Assembly: GCA_012960035.1 (NCBI GenBank) | Contig: DUBZ01000070.1 | Span: 163,102 to 227,101, forward strand | DNA: 64,000 bases | Direction of reading: 5' to 3' | From: Myxococcales bacterium | GTDB taxonomy: Bacteria > Myxococcota_A > UBA9160 > UBA4427 | In this document: positions 8,742 to 17,265 of the stretch, piece by piece | Position numbering within the stretch: position 1 is the first letter of the stretch | How the letters are laid out: each line of letters begins with the position of its first letter | The notes under the pieces: model-generated | Database searches by the model: none | What the model was told of the DNA's origin: nothing | What the model saw: only the letters and a program-made list of their open reading frames with translations | Translations under genes and position numbers: made by a program

Positions 8742-8948
8742 ACACCCACGGTCGAGCACGCCTTCGAACTCATTGGTCGCGGGGGCGATCTTCTCGGCTC
8801 GGCCAACGGATGCGATCGCATCGGTGATCGCGTCCATCCACGCGGGATCGACCACGTTTTCGAGAATGGTGTAGCCGTCGCGGGCGATCGCTTGAAGGTG
8901 CTCGTCGCGCGACGAAACGGCGTTGGTTTGGGGGGTGTCGCGGTCATC
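8742..8948 (-). pseudogene. Remnant of a phytanoyl-CoA dioxygenase (PhyH) family gene, N-terminal fragment
   Basis: One minus-strand frame encodes about 69 residues including DEHLQAIARDGYTILENVVD, then DPAWMDAITDAIASVG and PATNEFEGVLDR. This matches the opening of PhyH-type Fe(II)/2-oxoglutarate dioxygenases (DGYTIxENVxDP ... NxFEG). Beyond this point the frame loses similarity; the HxD...H iron ligands of the family are absent and the frame runs on into dnaE2. It has no good start codon. It is best read as a decayed gene in the 465-bp gap between dnaE2 and the response regulator; the rest of that gap shows no other gene. Confidence 0.6.
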
Positions 8949-9054
8949 GGCGAAGAGTCGTTGGCCAGCTTCGAACCTCAACCCACAATCGTAGTGTTGT
9001 CTAAATGACGCTTTGCTGGATTGCTGGATCCTATTCGGACTATGCTGAACCTCA

Positions 9055-9444
9055 ATGAACGCAACTGCTTCCGCAGCCACGATCCTTATCGTCGATGACG
9101 AACCGGCGCTCTTGCGCCTCGTCACCCGGGTGCTCGAAAGGGAGGGCTACACGACCTTGTCCGCAAAGACGGGCGACGAAGCGATCGTGACGTTCGACGA
9201 ACATCTCGACGAAATCGACGGCGTGATCCTCGACATCGTGATTCCACCGAACGGCGTCGAAGAAGTGCTCGATCACATGATGGCCGCGTGTCCGGGTCTG
9301 GTGGTGGTTTTCGTGAGTGGAGACGAGCCAGAGTACGCCCTGGCAGAAAAGATTAAGTTGCACGGGGGCGTGTTTCTCCGTAAGCCGTTTTTGCCAACGT
9401 CATTGCTCGAGTTGGTTGTACAGGGTCTGGCGGCGAGACGGTGA
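9055..9444 (+). CDS. Single-domain response regulator (receiver only)
   Basis: A 129-residue CheY-like receiver with no output domain. The phosphorylation site is complete: acidic pair D14/D15 (ILIVDDEPALL), phospho-acceptor D60 (GVILDIVIP), the switch serine S88 (FVSGD) and the invariant lysine K110 (RKPF). It would accept phosphate from a histidine kinase or phosphotransfer protein and act by protein contact. The flavoprotein gene follows 60 bp downstream on the same strand. No kinase is adjacent; the degenerate kinase-like protein at 22075-22734 is the only other two-component-type gene in the window. Confidence 0.93.
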   Translation: MNATASAATILIVDDEPALLRLVTRVLEREGYTTLSAKTGDEAIVTFDEHLDEIDGVILDIVIPPNGVEEVLDHMMAACPGLVVVFVSGDEPEYALAEKIKLHGGVFLRKPFLPTSLLELVVQGLAARR

Positions 9445-9506
9445 TGTAATGCGGCTTGACTTCAAACGATTCGCGCGATGTGCGACAGCACAGGGAAGAT
9501 AACGGC

Positions 9507-10856
9507 GTGCCGTCTGTCGTCGTGGTCGGAGCGGGACTCGCAGGGCTTTGCTGCGCGTGGCGACTGCAGCGTGCAGGCTTTGATGTCGAGGTTCTCGAGG
9601 CGGCTCCGCACGTAGGCGGACGACTTCGAACTCAGCGGGTCGGTGGCTTCTTGGTCGAACCTGGCATCGCTTCATTTACCAGCCACGACCGCAGCCTTCA
9701 CTCGGTTGTCAATCATGTGGAACTTGCATCGAAGGTGCGTTCGGTGTCGCGTTTTCCCGACGCGGTAACCCATGCCGGCACCATCGCCGCATTGCGGCCT
9801 GTTGATGACCCGCTGCTGTTTCGATCTCAATCGTTGTCAGCCGTTGATGTGGTGCGCTTGCTAAGGCTTCGGATCGAATGGATGCGGTGGCGCAAGGAAC
9901 TCGCCTTTGCACCCGTTCATGGCCCGGTGGGCGCGGGGCGCCAAGCGCAGACTTCCAACGGTTATGCACGGCTCGAAGCCCAAAGCCTGTCGAGTTATCT
10001 CGATCAGATCATTGGGACTGCGCTACGAAAAAAAATTGTCGCTCCACTGGTCAGTCACGCGCTCGGCCTCGACGCTGAAAAGATTTCCGCGGCGTACTTA
10101 CTCGTCTTGATCAACCGCGTCGCAGGCGCCCGCCCGCAATATCTGGCCGGAGGGCTCGACCAAGTGACGACCCGACTTGCCGCGCAGCTGCCCGTGCGGA
10201 CGTGCTGCGAAGTGACCAGCCTTGAAACCCAAAGCGATGGTGCCCGCGTGCGTTATCGCGTCGGCGATCGCGAGGGCAGTGTCGTTGCGGACAGCGTCGT
10301 GGTCGCCCTTCCTGGCACCCGAGTCGCCGACATTTGCCCGAAGATCACCCCGAGTGAACGCGGGTTTTTTGAAGACGTTCGGTATGCCCGTTCCATCGAC
10401 GTACACCTCATGCTGCGCGAACCGACCAACATCCCGTATCGAAGTATTTGTTTTCCGAGGCGTCGAGGTCTTGGGCTCTATGGCGTTCAGGTTGCGGACG
10501 TAAAGTCTGGGGCAGTGCCTGTCGACGCGGGGATGTTGCGGGCAACGCTCGGCGAAGCGACGACCGAACGCGCATGGCAGGCCAGTGACGCGGAAATCGA
10601 AACTCTGGTTCGTGACGATTTGTCGATTACCCCGATTGGCCACGTTGCGTCCTCGCGGACCCTCGTAAACCGTCACAGTGCAATCGCTCCGGTCTTCTAC
10701 CCGAGCTATCTCGCAAGGCTCGCTCGCTTCAATGGACGTCTCGACCGAACGCCGCGGCTCGCCTTCTGCGGAGACTACTTGGTGGGCAATGGCGCCGAGG
10801 CCGCACTGACGAGTGGCATGCGAGCCGCGTCACAAATCGCGCACGGTCTCGCCTAA
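9507..10856 (+). CDS. FAD-dependent amine oxidase/protoporphyrinogen oxidase-like protein
   Basis: Flavoprotein of the NAD(P)-binding Rossmann / amine-oxidase superfamily. The dinucleotide-binding motif VVVVGAGLAGLCCAWRLQRA is at the N-terminus, followed by GGRLRTQ. The C-terminal FAD motif FCGDYLVGNGAEAALTSGM closes the fold. The closest families I recognise are HemG/HemY-like protoporphyrinogen oxidases and phytoene-desaturase-like enzymes; the substrate cannot be settled by eye. I choose GTG 9507 because AGGGAAG lies at the right distance before it and the Rossmann motif begins two residues later. A TTG at 9456 would add 17 unrelated residues. dinB follows 43 bp downstream. Confidence 0.85.
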   Translation: MPSVVVVGAGLAGLCCAWRLQRAGFDVEVLEAAPHVGGRLRTQRVGGFLVEPGIASFTSHDRSLHSVVNHVELASKVRSVSRFPDAVTHAGTIAALRPVDDPLLFRSQSLSAVDVVRLLRLRIEWMRWRKELAFAPVHGPVGAGRQAQTSNGYARLEAQSLSSYLDQIIGTALRKKIVAPLVSHALGLDAEKISAAYLLVLINRVAGARPQYLAGGLDQVTTRLAAQLPVRTCCEVTSLETQSDGARVRYRVGDREGSVVADSVVVALPGTRVADICPKITPSERGFFEDVRYARSIDVHLMLREPTNIPYRSICFPRRRGLGLYGVQVADVKSGAVPVDAGMLRATLGEATTERAWQASDAEIETLVRDDLSITPIGHVASSRTLVNRHSAIAPVFYPSYLARLARFNGRLDRTPRLAFCGDYLVGNGAEAALTSGMRAASQIAHGLA

Positions 10857-10899
10857 CCCGCGCAGTCGCGTCGCCGACCGGTTAAACTCGAAGCTCGCT

Positions 10900-12321
10900 A
10901 TGTCAGACCGAAGCCACCCTCCCGAAATACCTCCTTTTCGCTCCGAATCCGACGAGAGAGAGTTTCCCCAGGTGATCTTGCACGCGGATATGGACGCATT
11001 CTACGCGTCGGTCGAGCAGCGCGATCGGCCGGAACTGCGCGGCAAGCCCGTTGTGGTGGGAGGCGAGGGTTCGCGCGGGGTTGTTGCGGCCGCGAGCTAT
11101 GAGGCGCGCAAGTTTGGAGTGCGCTCCGCCATGCCGTCGTTCGAAGCGCGAAGACTTTGTCCCGACTTGGTGTTCGTGCGCGGCAACATGGCGTTGTACG
11201 CTCGGGAATCACGACGCATTTTTGAAATCTTCGACGAGTTTTCTCCGCGGGTCGAAGGCCTGTCCCTCGACGAAGCGTTTCTCGACTTGACCGGTAGCGA
11301 GCGGTTGATGGGCCCAGCCCGAGACGTCGCAGCGCGTTTGCGCAAGCGTGTGCGTGAGGCTTCGGGCCTCGCGGTTTCGGTGGGCATCGGCCCGGTCAAG
11401 ATGGTGGCGAAGATCGCAAGCGCGGCGTCAAAGCCCGATGGCCTGTTGGAAGTCGCGCACGATGAAGTCGGTGCGTTCCTCGCGCCGCTACCCGTTCGGG
11501 CGGTTTGGGGCGTTGGGCCGGTCGGCGGCGAACGCTTGCGCGCGGCGGGGTTCGAAACCCTGGGTCAATTGGCGGCATGTGATACCGAGACCCTGCGTCG
11601 CGCAGTGGGCGACTGGGGCGTCGACATCGCGCGTCTCGCGGGAGGTGAAGACATACGCGAGGTCGAGGCATACCGAGAGCCCAAGTCATACAGCGAAGAA
11701 AATACGTTTGCTGGCGATGTGCTCGATCGCGAAACCCTCGAAGCCACGATCTTGACCCACGCAGAGTCGGTGGCCCGACGGCTGCGACGGGACAAGCTCA
11801 AGGCGCGCGTCGTCGTCCTGAAATGGAGACCTTCGGAACGCCAGGTGCCTGGACCTCGGGGCTACCCCGCTCGTTCGCGCCGCATTACGCTCACCGAAGC
11901 GACCGACGACGGTGACACCCTGGCCCGCGAGGCGCGCAAGCTTCTGGCCAAGGCCCGACTTCAAGAGGCCGTGCGTTTGATGGGTGTCGGAGCCGAAGGG
12001 CTTGAAAGCCGTGAAGCGCCGCAGCTGTCGTTGTTCGACGCACCGCCCGAAAAGAAACGACGAACCGATCTGAATCGCGCCCTCGACGAGATTTCCGATC
12101 GCTTCGGAAACGCGGCACTCCACCGGGCGAGCCAGGGGAGCGCCGAACGCGCGGGCCTTTCGATGCAGATCAAACGCGGCGAAAAGCTCGACGAGGAAAG
12201 GCCGAACGACGACGACGGCTTTGAAGGAAGTCCCGAAGACAGTCCCGAAGACAATCCTGAAGACAACCCTGAAGACAACTCCGAAGAGATCGAGGCCCAC
12301 GACGAGGACTATGACGACTAG
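10900..12321 (+). CDS. dinB: DNA polymerase IV with acidic repeat tail
   Basis: Y-family translesion polymerase, 473 residues. The palm motif HADMDAFYASVEQ holds the metal-binding D30, and SLDEAFLDLTG holds D124 and E125, so the enzyme should be active. Helix-hairpin-helix DNA contacts (WGVGPVGGERLRAAG) and the little-finger domain follow. The last 40 residues are strongly acidic and contain the repeat PEDSPEDNPEDNPED, which is not part of the usual enzyme. A QLSLF-type clamp motif is present before the tail (QLSLFD, around residue 370). The start ATG 10900 lies after the flavoprotein stop. dinB converges with imuB, another Y-family gene. Confidence 0.95.
   Translation: MSDRSHPPEIPPFRSESDEREFPQVILHADMDAFYASVEQRDRPELRGKPVVVGGEGSRGVVAAASYEARKFGVRSAMPSFEARRLCPDLVFVRGNMALYARESRRIFEIFDEFSPRVEGLSLDEAFLDLTGSERLMGPARDVAARLRKRVREASGLAVSVGIGPVKMVAKIASAASKPDGLLEVAHDEVGAFLAPLPVRAVWGVGPVGGERLRAAGFETLGQLAACDTETLRRAVGDWGVDIARLAGGEDIREVEAYREPKSYSEENTFAGDVLDRETLEATILTHAESVARRLRRDKLKARVVVLKWRPSERQVPGPRGYPARSRRITLTEATDDGDTLAREARKLLAKARLQEAVRLMGVGAEGLESREAPQLSLFDAPPEKKRRTDLNRALDEISDRFGNAALHRASQGSAERAGLSMQIKRGEKLDEERPNDDDGFEGSPEDSPEDNPEDNPEDNSEEIEAHDEDYDD
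12229..12288 (+). repeat. In-frame 12-bp tandem repeat in the dinB tail
   Basis: Five consecutive 12-bp units (consensus AAYCCYGAAGAC) encode Ser/Asn-Pro/Ser-Glu-Asp/Glu. The copies have drifted at third positions, which suggests selection for the acidic peptide or simply age. Confidence 0.85.
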
Positions 12322-12493
12322 GCACCGCGCCTAGCCCTTGTCCCATGGATAGACACGCATCGGTGTCATGTTGAGCAGTTCGGCCTAGACCGATGCGGGT
12401 CGTTAATGCTTCGCTTGAGGAACTTTTTGGGTTTTGTAAGTGCCTCGGGTAGCCGCGGATACCATCCGGCTTTGAGTCACATGAGATGCGAAG

Positions 12494-14119
12494 TCAGTCA
12501 TAAATAGCGTCGACCTGCCAATTTCGCTGGGTCCAGTCAAAGCAAAGGCGAAGGATCGTGCCGTCGCTGACTTGGACGTCGAAATGGTCGAGGGCAAAGC
12601 GTCCTTCTTGAGACCACCATCGTCCGGTGGTGCGCCATGGCCCAGCCACGTTGACGATGTGCCCACAAGCCACTGCACTGCGGATGTTGGAAGGGTGGCC
12701 GTGGTGAAGTTTCACTTCGGCATGCACCGGGGGGCGTAGTGCCCGAACCACGAGTGGAGACCCGCCAAGGCCTACGTCCCCGGCTGACTTCGGCCCGAGC
12801 GTGCTGCTTGGCTGCGAACTCTTTGGAGCGGCAGACGTGTCACTCGAAAACGGTTTGAGTTCGAACGCACATGGATGATTGTCGTTGAGCACCGCGGGTG
12901 AGCCGACCTGACCTGGGCCGCAAAGAGATTCGAGTTCGGCGAGGGTGCGGTCCGTCTCGGCCGGGTCGGGCCCGGGCGTAATGAACAAGTCGAGTTGATC
13001 GCGACGAGGGCAGGTGCCCAAGGTGCTCAAGGCAATGCCTTCGACCGGCGCTTCGGGAGGTGTTGCTTCGAGCGTTTGAACCACGAGGCGCAACAGCACT
13101 CGGGGGTCGCGGGTAGGCGCCGCGATGCCAATGCGCCGATGGTCACGTCCGCCTTCGCAAAGGTTCAAGCTGAGATCGATAGGGCCACTCGCGAGCCCGC
13201 GCAGTGTCAAGCGTTCGGTGAGTCGCGAAAGCATGCCGCGCAACACGAAGGCGAGCGGTTCGAGCAATTGGATCGGGTAGTCGAGGTCGATCGCTTCGCG
13301 AAGGCTCGCGTCTCGGGGTTCGGGTAAGGGCGTTTCCACTTCGCGGCCTTCGGCGCGAGCGACGAGTTGCAAGACGTCGACGCCCAAGCGTTCGGCCAGC
13401 GCGCGCCGAGGGAGTGCGAGCAAGTCGCGCACGTTGTGGACGCCAAAGCGGGTGAGCTTTTGAGCGAGGTCGTCGCCGGGGTCGAGTAGATCAATGGGGA
13501 GTGGGGCGAGGGTTTTTGCTTCTTCGTCCGGAGAGAGGATGCAGCATTCGGGTTCGCCACCGTGTTCTTCCGTGGCGCGACCCGTGCTTTCGCGGGGAGG
13601 TTTGATGGCCGCGCGTGCGAGTTTCGGGACCGCCAACTTGCGCGCGACGATCTTTGCAATGCTGCGCGACGAAGCGATTGCGATGCTTCCCGGAAGCCCC
13701 GCCCGTTCGGCCCGTGCCGCAAGGGCCGCTGCAAAGCCCGCTTCGGAGCGGTACAGGGAATCGACCCCCGTGGCGTCAAGGAATACCGCCGCCTCGCAAA
13801 TGAAAATGCCGGGAGAACGAGGCGCCAAAGCGGCGCGCGGCGAAAGAGACAGCGCGACATCGAGCAACGCGTCCCGCGTGGTGCGTTCGAGCACAGGGGA
13901 GGCCACACGGACGATCAACTGGGAAGACAGGCTGCGGGCGTGGCTCACGCTGCAGGGGGGGCGAAGGCCTAGGGCCGCGGCTTCCGGGGAGCACGCAAGA
14001 ATTTCTGCGCGGGCGTCGGGGCCTGTGGCAATCGCGACCGGCTTGCCCAAAAGATCGGGACGCGCTCGGAGTTCGGCACACAAGGGCAGGTTGGGGATGA
14101 GGAGACAAGCAATGCGCAT
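12494..14119 (-). CDS. imuB: ImuB, inactive Y-family polymerase-like mutasome protein
   Basis: A 541-residue Y-family homologue that acts as the clamp-binding hub of the ImuA-ImuB-DnaE2 translesion complex. It opens MRIACLLIPNLPLCAEL, where active polymerases have D-x-D: the catalytic aspartates are missing. The second acidic site is also degenerate (FLDATGVDSLY in place of SLDE), as is usual for ImuB. The little-finger region and a C-terminal segment with RPPVHAEV and GRWWSQEGRFALDHFDVQ, characteristic of ImuB, are intact. The start ATG 14119 has no clear ribosome-binding site. imuA lies 84 bp upstream on the same strand. Confidence 0.92.
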   Translation of the reverse strand: MRIACLLIPNLPLCAELRARPDLLGKPVAIATGPDARAEILACSPEAAALGLRPPCSVSHARSLSSQLIVRVASPVLERTTRDALLDVALSLSPRAALAPRSPGIFICEAAVFLDATGVDSLYRSEAGFAAALAARAERAGLPGSIAIASSRSIAKIVARKLAVPKLARAAIKPPRESTGRATEEHGGEPECCILSPDEEAKTLAPLPIDLLDPGDDLAQKLTRFGVHNVRDLLALPRRALAERLGVDVLQLVARAEGREVETPLPEPRDASLREAIDLDYPIQLLEPLAFVLRGMLSRLTERLTLRGLASGPIDLSLNLCEGGRDHRRIGIAAPTRDPRVLLRLVVQTLEATPPEAPVEGIALSTLGTCPRRDQLDLFITPGPDPAETDRTLAELESLCGPGQVGSPAVLNDNHPCAFELKPFSSDTSAAPKSSQPSSTLGPKSAGDVGLGGSPLVVRALRPPVHAEVKLHHGHPSNIRSAVACGHIVNVAGPWRTTGRWWSQEGRFALDHFDVQVSDGTILRLCFDWTQRNWQVDAIYD

Positions 14120-14203
14120 GGGGGGACGCCGGGACGAGTTAGGGGTTGGGGGGTGTGTCTTGGTCTTGGTCTTTGTCTTGGTGTTCGTGTCTTGAGGTCG
14201 GCG

Positions 14204-15166
14204 CTATGCCGCGTTCGAAGTCACCTTCAACTTCACTTTTATTCCCGTGCTGGCCGCGGGGGGGTTGGACTGAACAGACGGACCAGGCTCTGCCCGTCGT
14301 CGGGTGAGCATGGGACGTGTTTCAAGCCCTTCGAGCAGGACGGGGGTTCCGGTGAAGTGTGCGAGTGCGGGTTGCATTTCGAGCGCCAACGCGGCCCGCG
14401 AGCCGGCGAGCCGTTCGCCTGAAAGCAACAAGAGAGTGTTCTGCTTTGCGGCGACGAGCCTTGTGAGTCGCAGCCAGACTGCGTGGGAAATGGTTTCTGG
14501 CTTGGTTTTGTTTCGCTTACCCACCCCCGACTGGGTCTGCCCCGTGAGGTCCAACACCGCGAGGGCGAAGCCTTCGGTTTCGAGAATGCGCTCGGTACAG
14601 CGCAGGGCGGCGAGGGTCTTGGGGGCGCGCGCCCAAAGCACGCGGTCGAGCACCACCCCCGCGGCCTCGGCCGAAGGCGGGTCGAATGCGTCGGCGAGAT
14701 CCACCCAGGCCACATAGGCGCCGGCGCGGGTCAGTTCGGCGAGCAGGCCAAAGGCCACGCTGGTGCGTCCCGAAGAAAGCGGGCCTGAGACCTCGCTCAA
14801 ACAACCCGCCGGGAAGCCACCTCCAAGTACGGCGTCGACCTCTTTGAGCCCGGTGGCATGACGCGTGCCGTGAGGCTGTTGCCCAGCGTGATCCGGCAGC
14901 GGCGCGCCGGGTTTGATTGATGGCGCGCCGGGTTTGAGCGGCGCGCCGGGTTTGATTGATGGTGCGCCGGGTTTTAGGTCTGAACCCGGACGCGAAGGGG
15001 TTTCCATGTTGTTCGAGGGAGAGGGCTCGGGGTACTTGGAGTGGCTCTGGGAGGAATGAGTAGGCCGGACCGTTCTGAGGAGTTCGGGGCCGAGTTCCTG
15101 GTGAAGCTCGTTGAGCAGGGCTTCAACTCGATTTTGTGCGGGGTAGGGGGACGATGCAGAAGGCAT
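14204..15166 (-). CDS. imuA: ImuA, RecA-like mutasome protein with a Pro/Gly/Lys repeat linker
   Basis: A RecA/SulA-like protein that assists ImuB and DnaE2 in damage-induced mutagenesis. The core has GLKEVDAVLGGGFPAGCLSE and a P-loop-like SGPLSSGRTSVAFGLLAEL, in which GxxxxGK(T/S) is replaced by GPLSSGRT, as in other ImuA proteins. Before the core sits a low-complexity linker with repeated KPGAP units. ATG 15166 is chosen because the helical N-terminus (RVEALLNELHQELGPELL) starts soon after; GTG 15214 would add 16 basic residues. The gene leads the imuA-imuB unit, and a palindrome at 15249-15264 may control it. Confidence 0.85.
   Translation of the reverse strand: MPSASSPYPAQNRVEALLNELHQELGPELLRTVRPTHSSQSHSKYPEPSPSNNMETPSRPGSDLKPGAPSIKPGAPLKPGAPSIKPGAPLPDHAGQQPHGTRHATGLKEVDAVLGGGFPAGCLSEVSGPLSSGRTSVAFGLLAELTRAGAYVAWVDLADAFDPPSAEAAGVVLDRVLWARAPKTLAALRCTERILETEGFALAVLDLTGQTQSGVGKRNKTKPETISHAVWLRLTRLVAAKQNTLLLLSGERLAGSRAALALEMQPALAHFTGTPVLLEGLETRPMLTRRRAEPGPSVQSNPPAASTGIKVKLKVTSNAA
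14901..14976 (-). repeat. In-frame repeat encoding the ImuA linker
   Basis: Four copies of a 16-bp block (GGCGCGCCGGGTTTGA on the plus strand) start at 14901, 14922, 14940 and 14961, alternately 21 and 18 bp apart. On the coding strand they encode repeated KPGAP with SI or L between copies. Each block contains an 8-bp GGCGCGCC palindrome in three of the four copies. Confidence 0.85.
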
Positions 15167-15248
15167 TTTTACACTTTCGTCTTTCTTTCGCCTCGGGTCA
15201 ACAAAAAATTTCACTCCCGAACTGAAAACGGAGGAGAGCTTCGCATGG

Positions 15249-15264
15249 GGTGACTCGGGTCACC
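15249..15264. promoter_or_regulatory. GGTGAC-N4-GTCACC palindrome upstream of imuA (candidate operator)
   Basis: A perfect 6-bp inverted repeat with a 4-bp spacer, about 85 bp upstream of imuA ATG 15166 and 35 bp upstream of the alternative GTG. Mutasome genes are normally under DNA-damage control; that this is the binding site is inference. Confidence 0.35.
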
Positions 15265-15295
15265 TCGCTCCACATCGACCCTGCCGATCCCCCCA

Positions 15296-15649
15296 ATGGC
15301 TCAATCTGCTCAGGAGAATCGTCACCCAGACGGGATGAGTCGCAGCATCGTAAACGTCGAGGTGTTGCTGCACTTCTTTGCCAACGAATACCGCGACTGC
15401 AATTTGCTTCCCGGGCTCAAGAACATTGCATGTCCGACGCGGGGGCTCGGCGGCGAAGACGACCCGACCACGCCGATCGAAGACCAATCCGATATTGCCC
15501 CGGCAGTTCCGGCCAACCTCGTCACGTTTCATCGTTTCAAAGAGTGCGGGCACGGCGCCTATCGCGACTGCCCGGATGAGACGCTGCCGATTCTTCGAGA
15601 GTTTATTGCCCGGTGTCAGGCCGAAATCGGTGAAGGCGAGGGCAATTAG
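15296..15649 (+). pseudogene. C-terminal remnant of an alpha/beta hydrolase (proline iminopeptidase-like)
   Basis: 117 codons whose residues from about 19 onward match the end of alpha/beta hydrolases. NVEVLLHFFANEY is followed by LLPGLKNIACPTRGLGGEDDP (catalytic Asp region) and FKECGHGAYRDCPDETLPIL (catalytic His region). The N-terminal two thirds, including the nucleophile elbow G-x-S-x-G, are absent, and the preceding 80 bp hold no hydrolase sequence. It cannot be a working hydrolase. It stops 2 bp before the end of the converging purN. It might be expressed as a short protein, but decay is the simpler reading. Confidence 0.65.
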
Positions 15650-15650
15650 A

Positions 15651-16298
15651 TCAGCGCGATATTTCGGTGCGCTGCCCTTTGATTTCGACGCGACTCTCGG
15701 CGATCAGTCGCACCGCTTCGGGGACCAGGCGGCGTTCCGCCGCGATCACGCGCGCCGCCAGACGGTCGGCCGTGTCCCCTTCAAGAACCGGCACCGCCTC
15801 TTGCAGGATGATCGGGCCTTTGTCGTATTCGTCGTCGACGAAGTGAACCGTCGCGCCCGATACCTTCACCCCCGACTCAAGCACCGCGCGATGCACCCGC
15901 TCACCGTAAAAACCGTGGCCCGCGAACGACGGAATCAGCGCGGGATGAACGTTGAGGGTGCGGCCTTCGTACTTGCCCCGCAGCTCGAACAACGAAAGGA
16001 AGCCGAGCAGAGCGACGAGGTCGACGTCGTGCTTTGCGAGTTCGGCGTGGATCGCGTCATTGAACGTGCCCACGTCTGGCATGTCTTTGCGCGGGACTGC
16101 GATCGCGGGAATGCCGCGCTTACGTGCGCGCGCGAGGCCGTACGCCGAGCGCTTGGACGAAATCACCACCGTGACCTGCGCGGGAAGTCCCGCGTCGATG
16201 TGGTCGAGCAAGTTTTCGAGGCTGGACCCGTTGCCCGAAAGCAAAACTGCAATTCGCAGCGGGCGCACGCTCTCGGTTTTAGTGTGATCTATTGACAC
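15651..16298 (-). CDS. purN: Phosphoribosylglycinamide formyltransferase
   Basis: GAR transformylase of purine synthesis, which uses 10-formyltetrahydrofolate. The substrate loop LRIAVLLSGNGSSLENLLD is near the N-terminus. The catalytic Asn and His lie in LNVHPALIPSF and the catalytic Asp in VHFVDDEYDKGPII. Length is 215 residues from GTG 16298, normal for the family. That start is chosen because it lies just after the metF stop with AAGGA upstream; longer frames would run into metF, and GTG 16268 is an alternative. metF and purN, both folate enzymes, form a tight two-gene unit with 8 bp between them. Confidence 0.95.
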   Translation of the reverse strand: MSIDHTKTESVRPLRIAVLLSGNGSSLENLLDHIDAGLPAQVTVVISSKRSAYGLARARKRGIPAIAVPRKDMPDVGTFNDAIHAELAKHDVDLVALLGFLSLFELRGKYEGRTLNVHPALIPSFAGHGFYGERVHRAVLESGVKVSGATVHFVDDEYDKGPIILQEAVPVLEGDTADRLAARVIAAERRLVPEAVRLIAESRVEIKGQRTEISR

Positions 16299-16306
16299 GA
16301 CTCGGC

Positions 16307-17179
16307 TCAGTCCTTTGGGAAGAGGTTCTCGTAGATCTGGCGCGTCGCCGAACTTTTGTTCAGGGTGTAGAAGTGCAGACCGGGGGCACCGCTGTCGAGC
16401 AATTCGCGACACTGCATCGTGCCCCAGCGAACGCCGAGTTCCTGGGTTGCGGCTTCATCGTCGCCGACTGCTTCAAGTTGTGCGTTGAGTTCCGACGGGA
16501 TCTCGCACCCACACATGGACGTCATGCGCTTCACGCCCGCGCGACTCACGATCGGCATGATGCCCGGAACGACGGGCACAGTAATGCCGGCCGCGCGGAT
16601 GCGATCCATGAATGAAAAGAATCTCGCGTTCTCGAAGAACAGCTGTGTGATCAAAACGTCGGCGCCGGCGTCGACCTTGCGCTTGGCGTGGTCGAGGTCG
16701 TCTTGCGCACTGCGCGCTTCGGGATGGGTTTCTGGGTAGCAAGCCGCGACGATGCACAGTTCGGGGTTTTGTTTACGCGTATAGTCGATGAGGTCGTTTG
16801 CGAATCCGAAGCCGTTCTGTGGTTGCACAAAGTCGGCATTGTCGGCGGGCGGGTCGCCGCGCAGTGCGAGCACATTTTCGACGCCGCCCTCGGCCAGCTG
16901 GGTCAAGATCGTGCCGACTTGCTCTCGCTCGAAACCCGCGCAGGGCAGGTGGGCCATCGCGGTGAGTCCCGTCTCTCGCTGAATGCGGATGACGAGGTCG
17001 ACGGTCTTGCTTCGAGTTGAGCCCCCCGCGCCCATCGTCACCGAAACGAAGCCCGGGTCGAGGGCCTGAAGTTCGGCGATCGATCGAAACAACGGCGCGA
17101 AGCCGGCGTCGGTTTTGGGAGGAAAGAACTCGAAAGAAATTACTGGTTTACCGGTTTGGAAGCGTTTGCTGATCTTCAT
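16307..17179 (-). CDS. metF: Methylenetetrahydrofolate reductase
   Basis: Flavoenzyme that reduces 5,10-methylene- to 5-methyltetrahydrofolate for methionine synthesis, 290 residues. It shows ISFEFFPPKT with the catalytic glutamate near residue 17, the HLPCAGF segment, the ALRGDPP motif that binds folate, and TQLFFENARFFSFMDRIRAAG. The start ATG 17179 places the conserved FEFFPPKT at the expected distance. Transcription probably begins in the 86-bp gap shared with the divergent PfkB kinase gene; TAAAAT at 17187-17192 on this strand is a possible -10 box. It leads the metF-purN unit. Confidence 0.96.
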   Translation of the reverse strand: MKISKRFQTGKPVISFEFFPPKTDAGFAPLFRSIAELQALDPGFVSVTMGAGGSTRSKTVDLVIRIQRETGLTAMAHLPCAGFEREQVGTILTQLAEGGVENVLALRGDPPADNADFVQPQNGFGFANDLIDYTRKQNPELCIVAACYPETHPEARSAQDDLDHAKRKVDAGADVLITQLFFENARFFSFMDRIRAAGITVPVVPGIMPIVSRAGVKRMTSMCGCEIPSELNAQLEAVGDDEAATQELGVRWGTMQCRELLDSGAPGLHFYTLNKSSATRQIYENLFPKD

Positions 17180-17265
17180 CGCGCGTATTTTACACGTCCG
17201 GACGGCTGCACACCATTGACGCTTGGGGGTGGGGTCGCGAGACTGCTCGGCCCGGAGGCCCAAAC

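Noticed and set aside
8169-9125. 318-codon minus-strand frame extending the PhyH fragment into dnaE2
   Set aside because: Only the middle (8742-8948) looks like a protein family. The rest overlaps dnaE2 in another frame, so it is not one gene.
12357-12396. GCATCGGT/ACCGATGC inverted repeat between dinB and imuB as a terminator
   Set aside because: The loop is 24 nt and there is no T-run on either strand.
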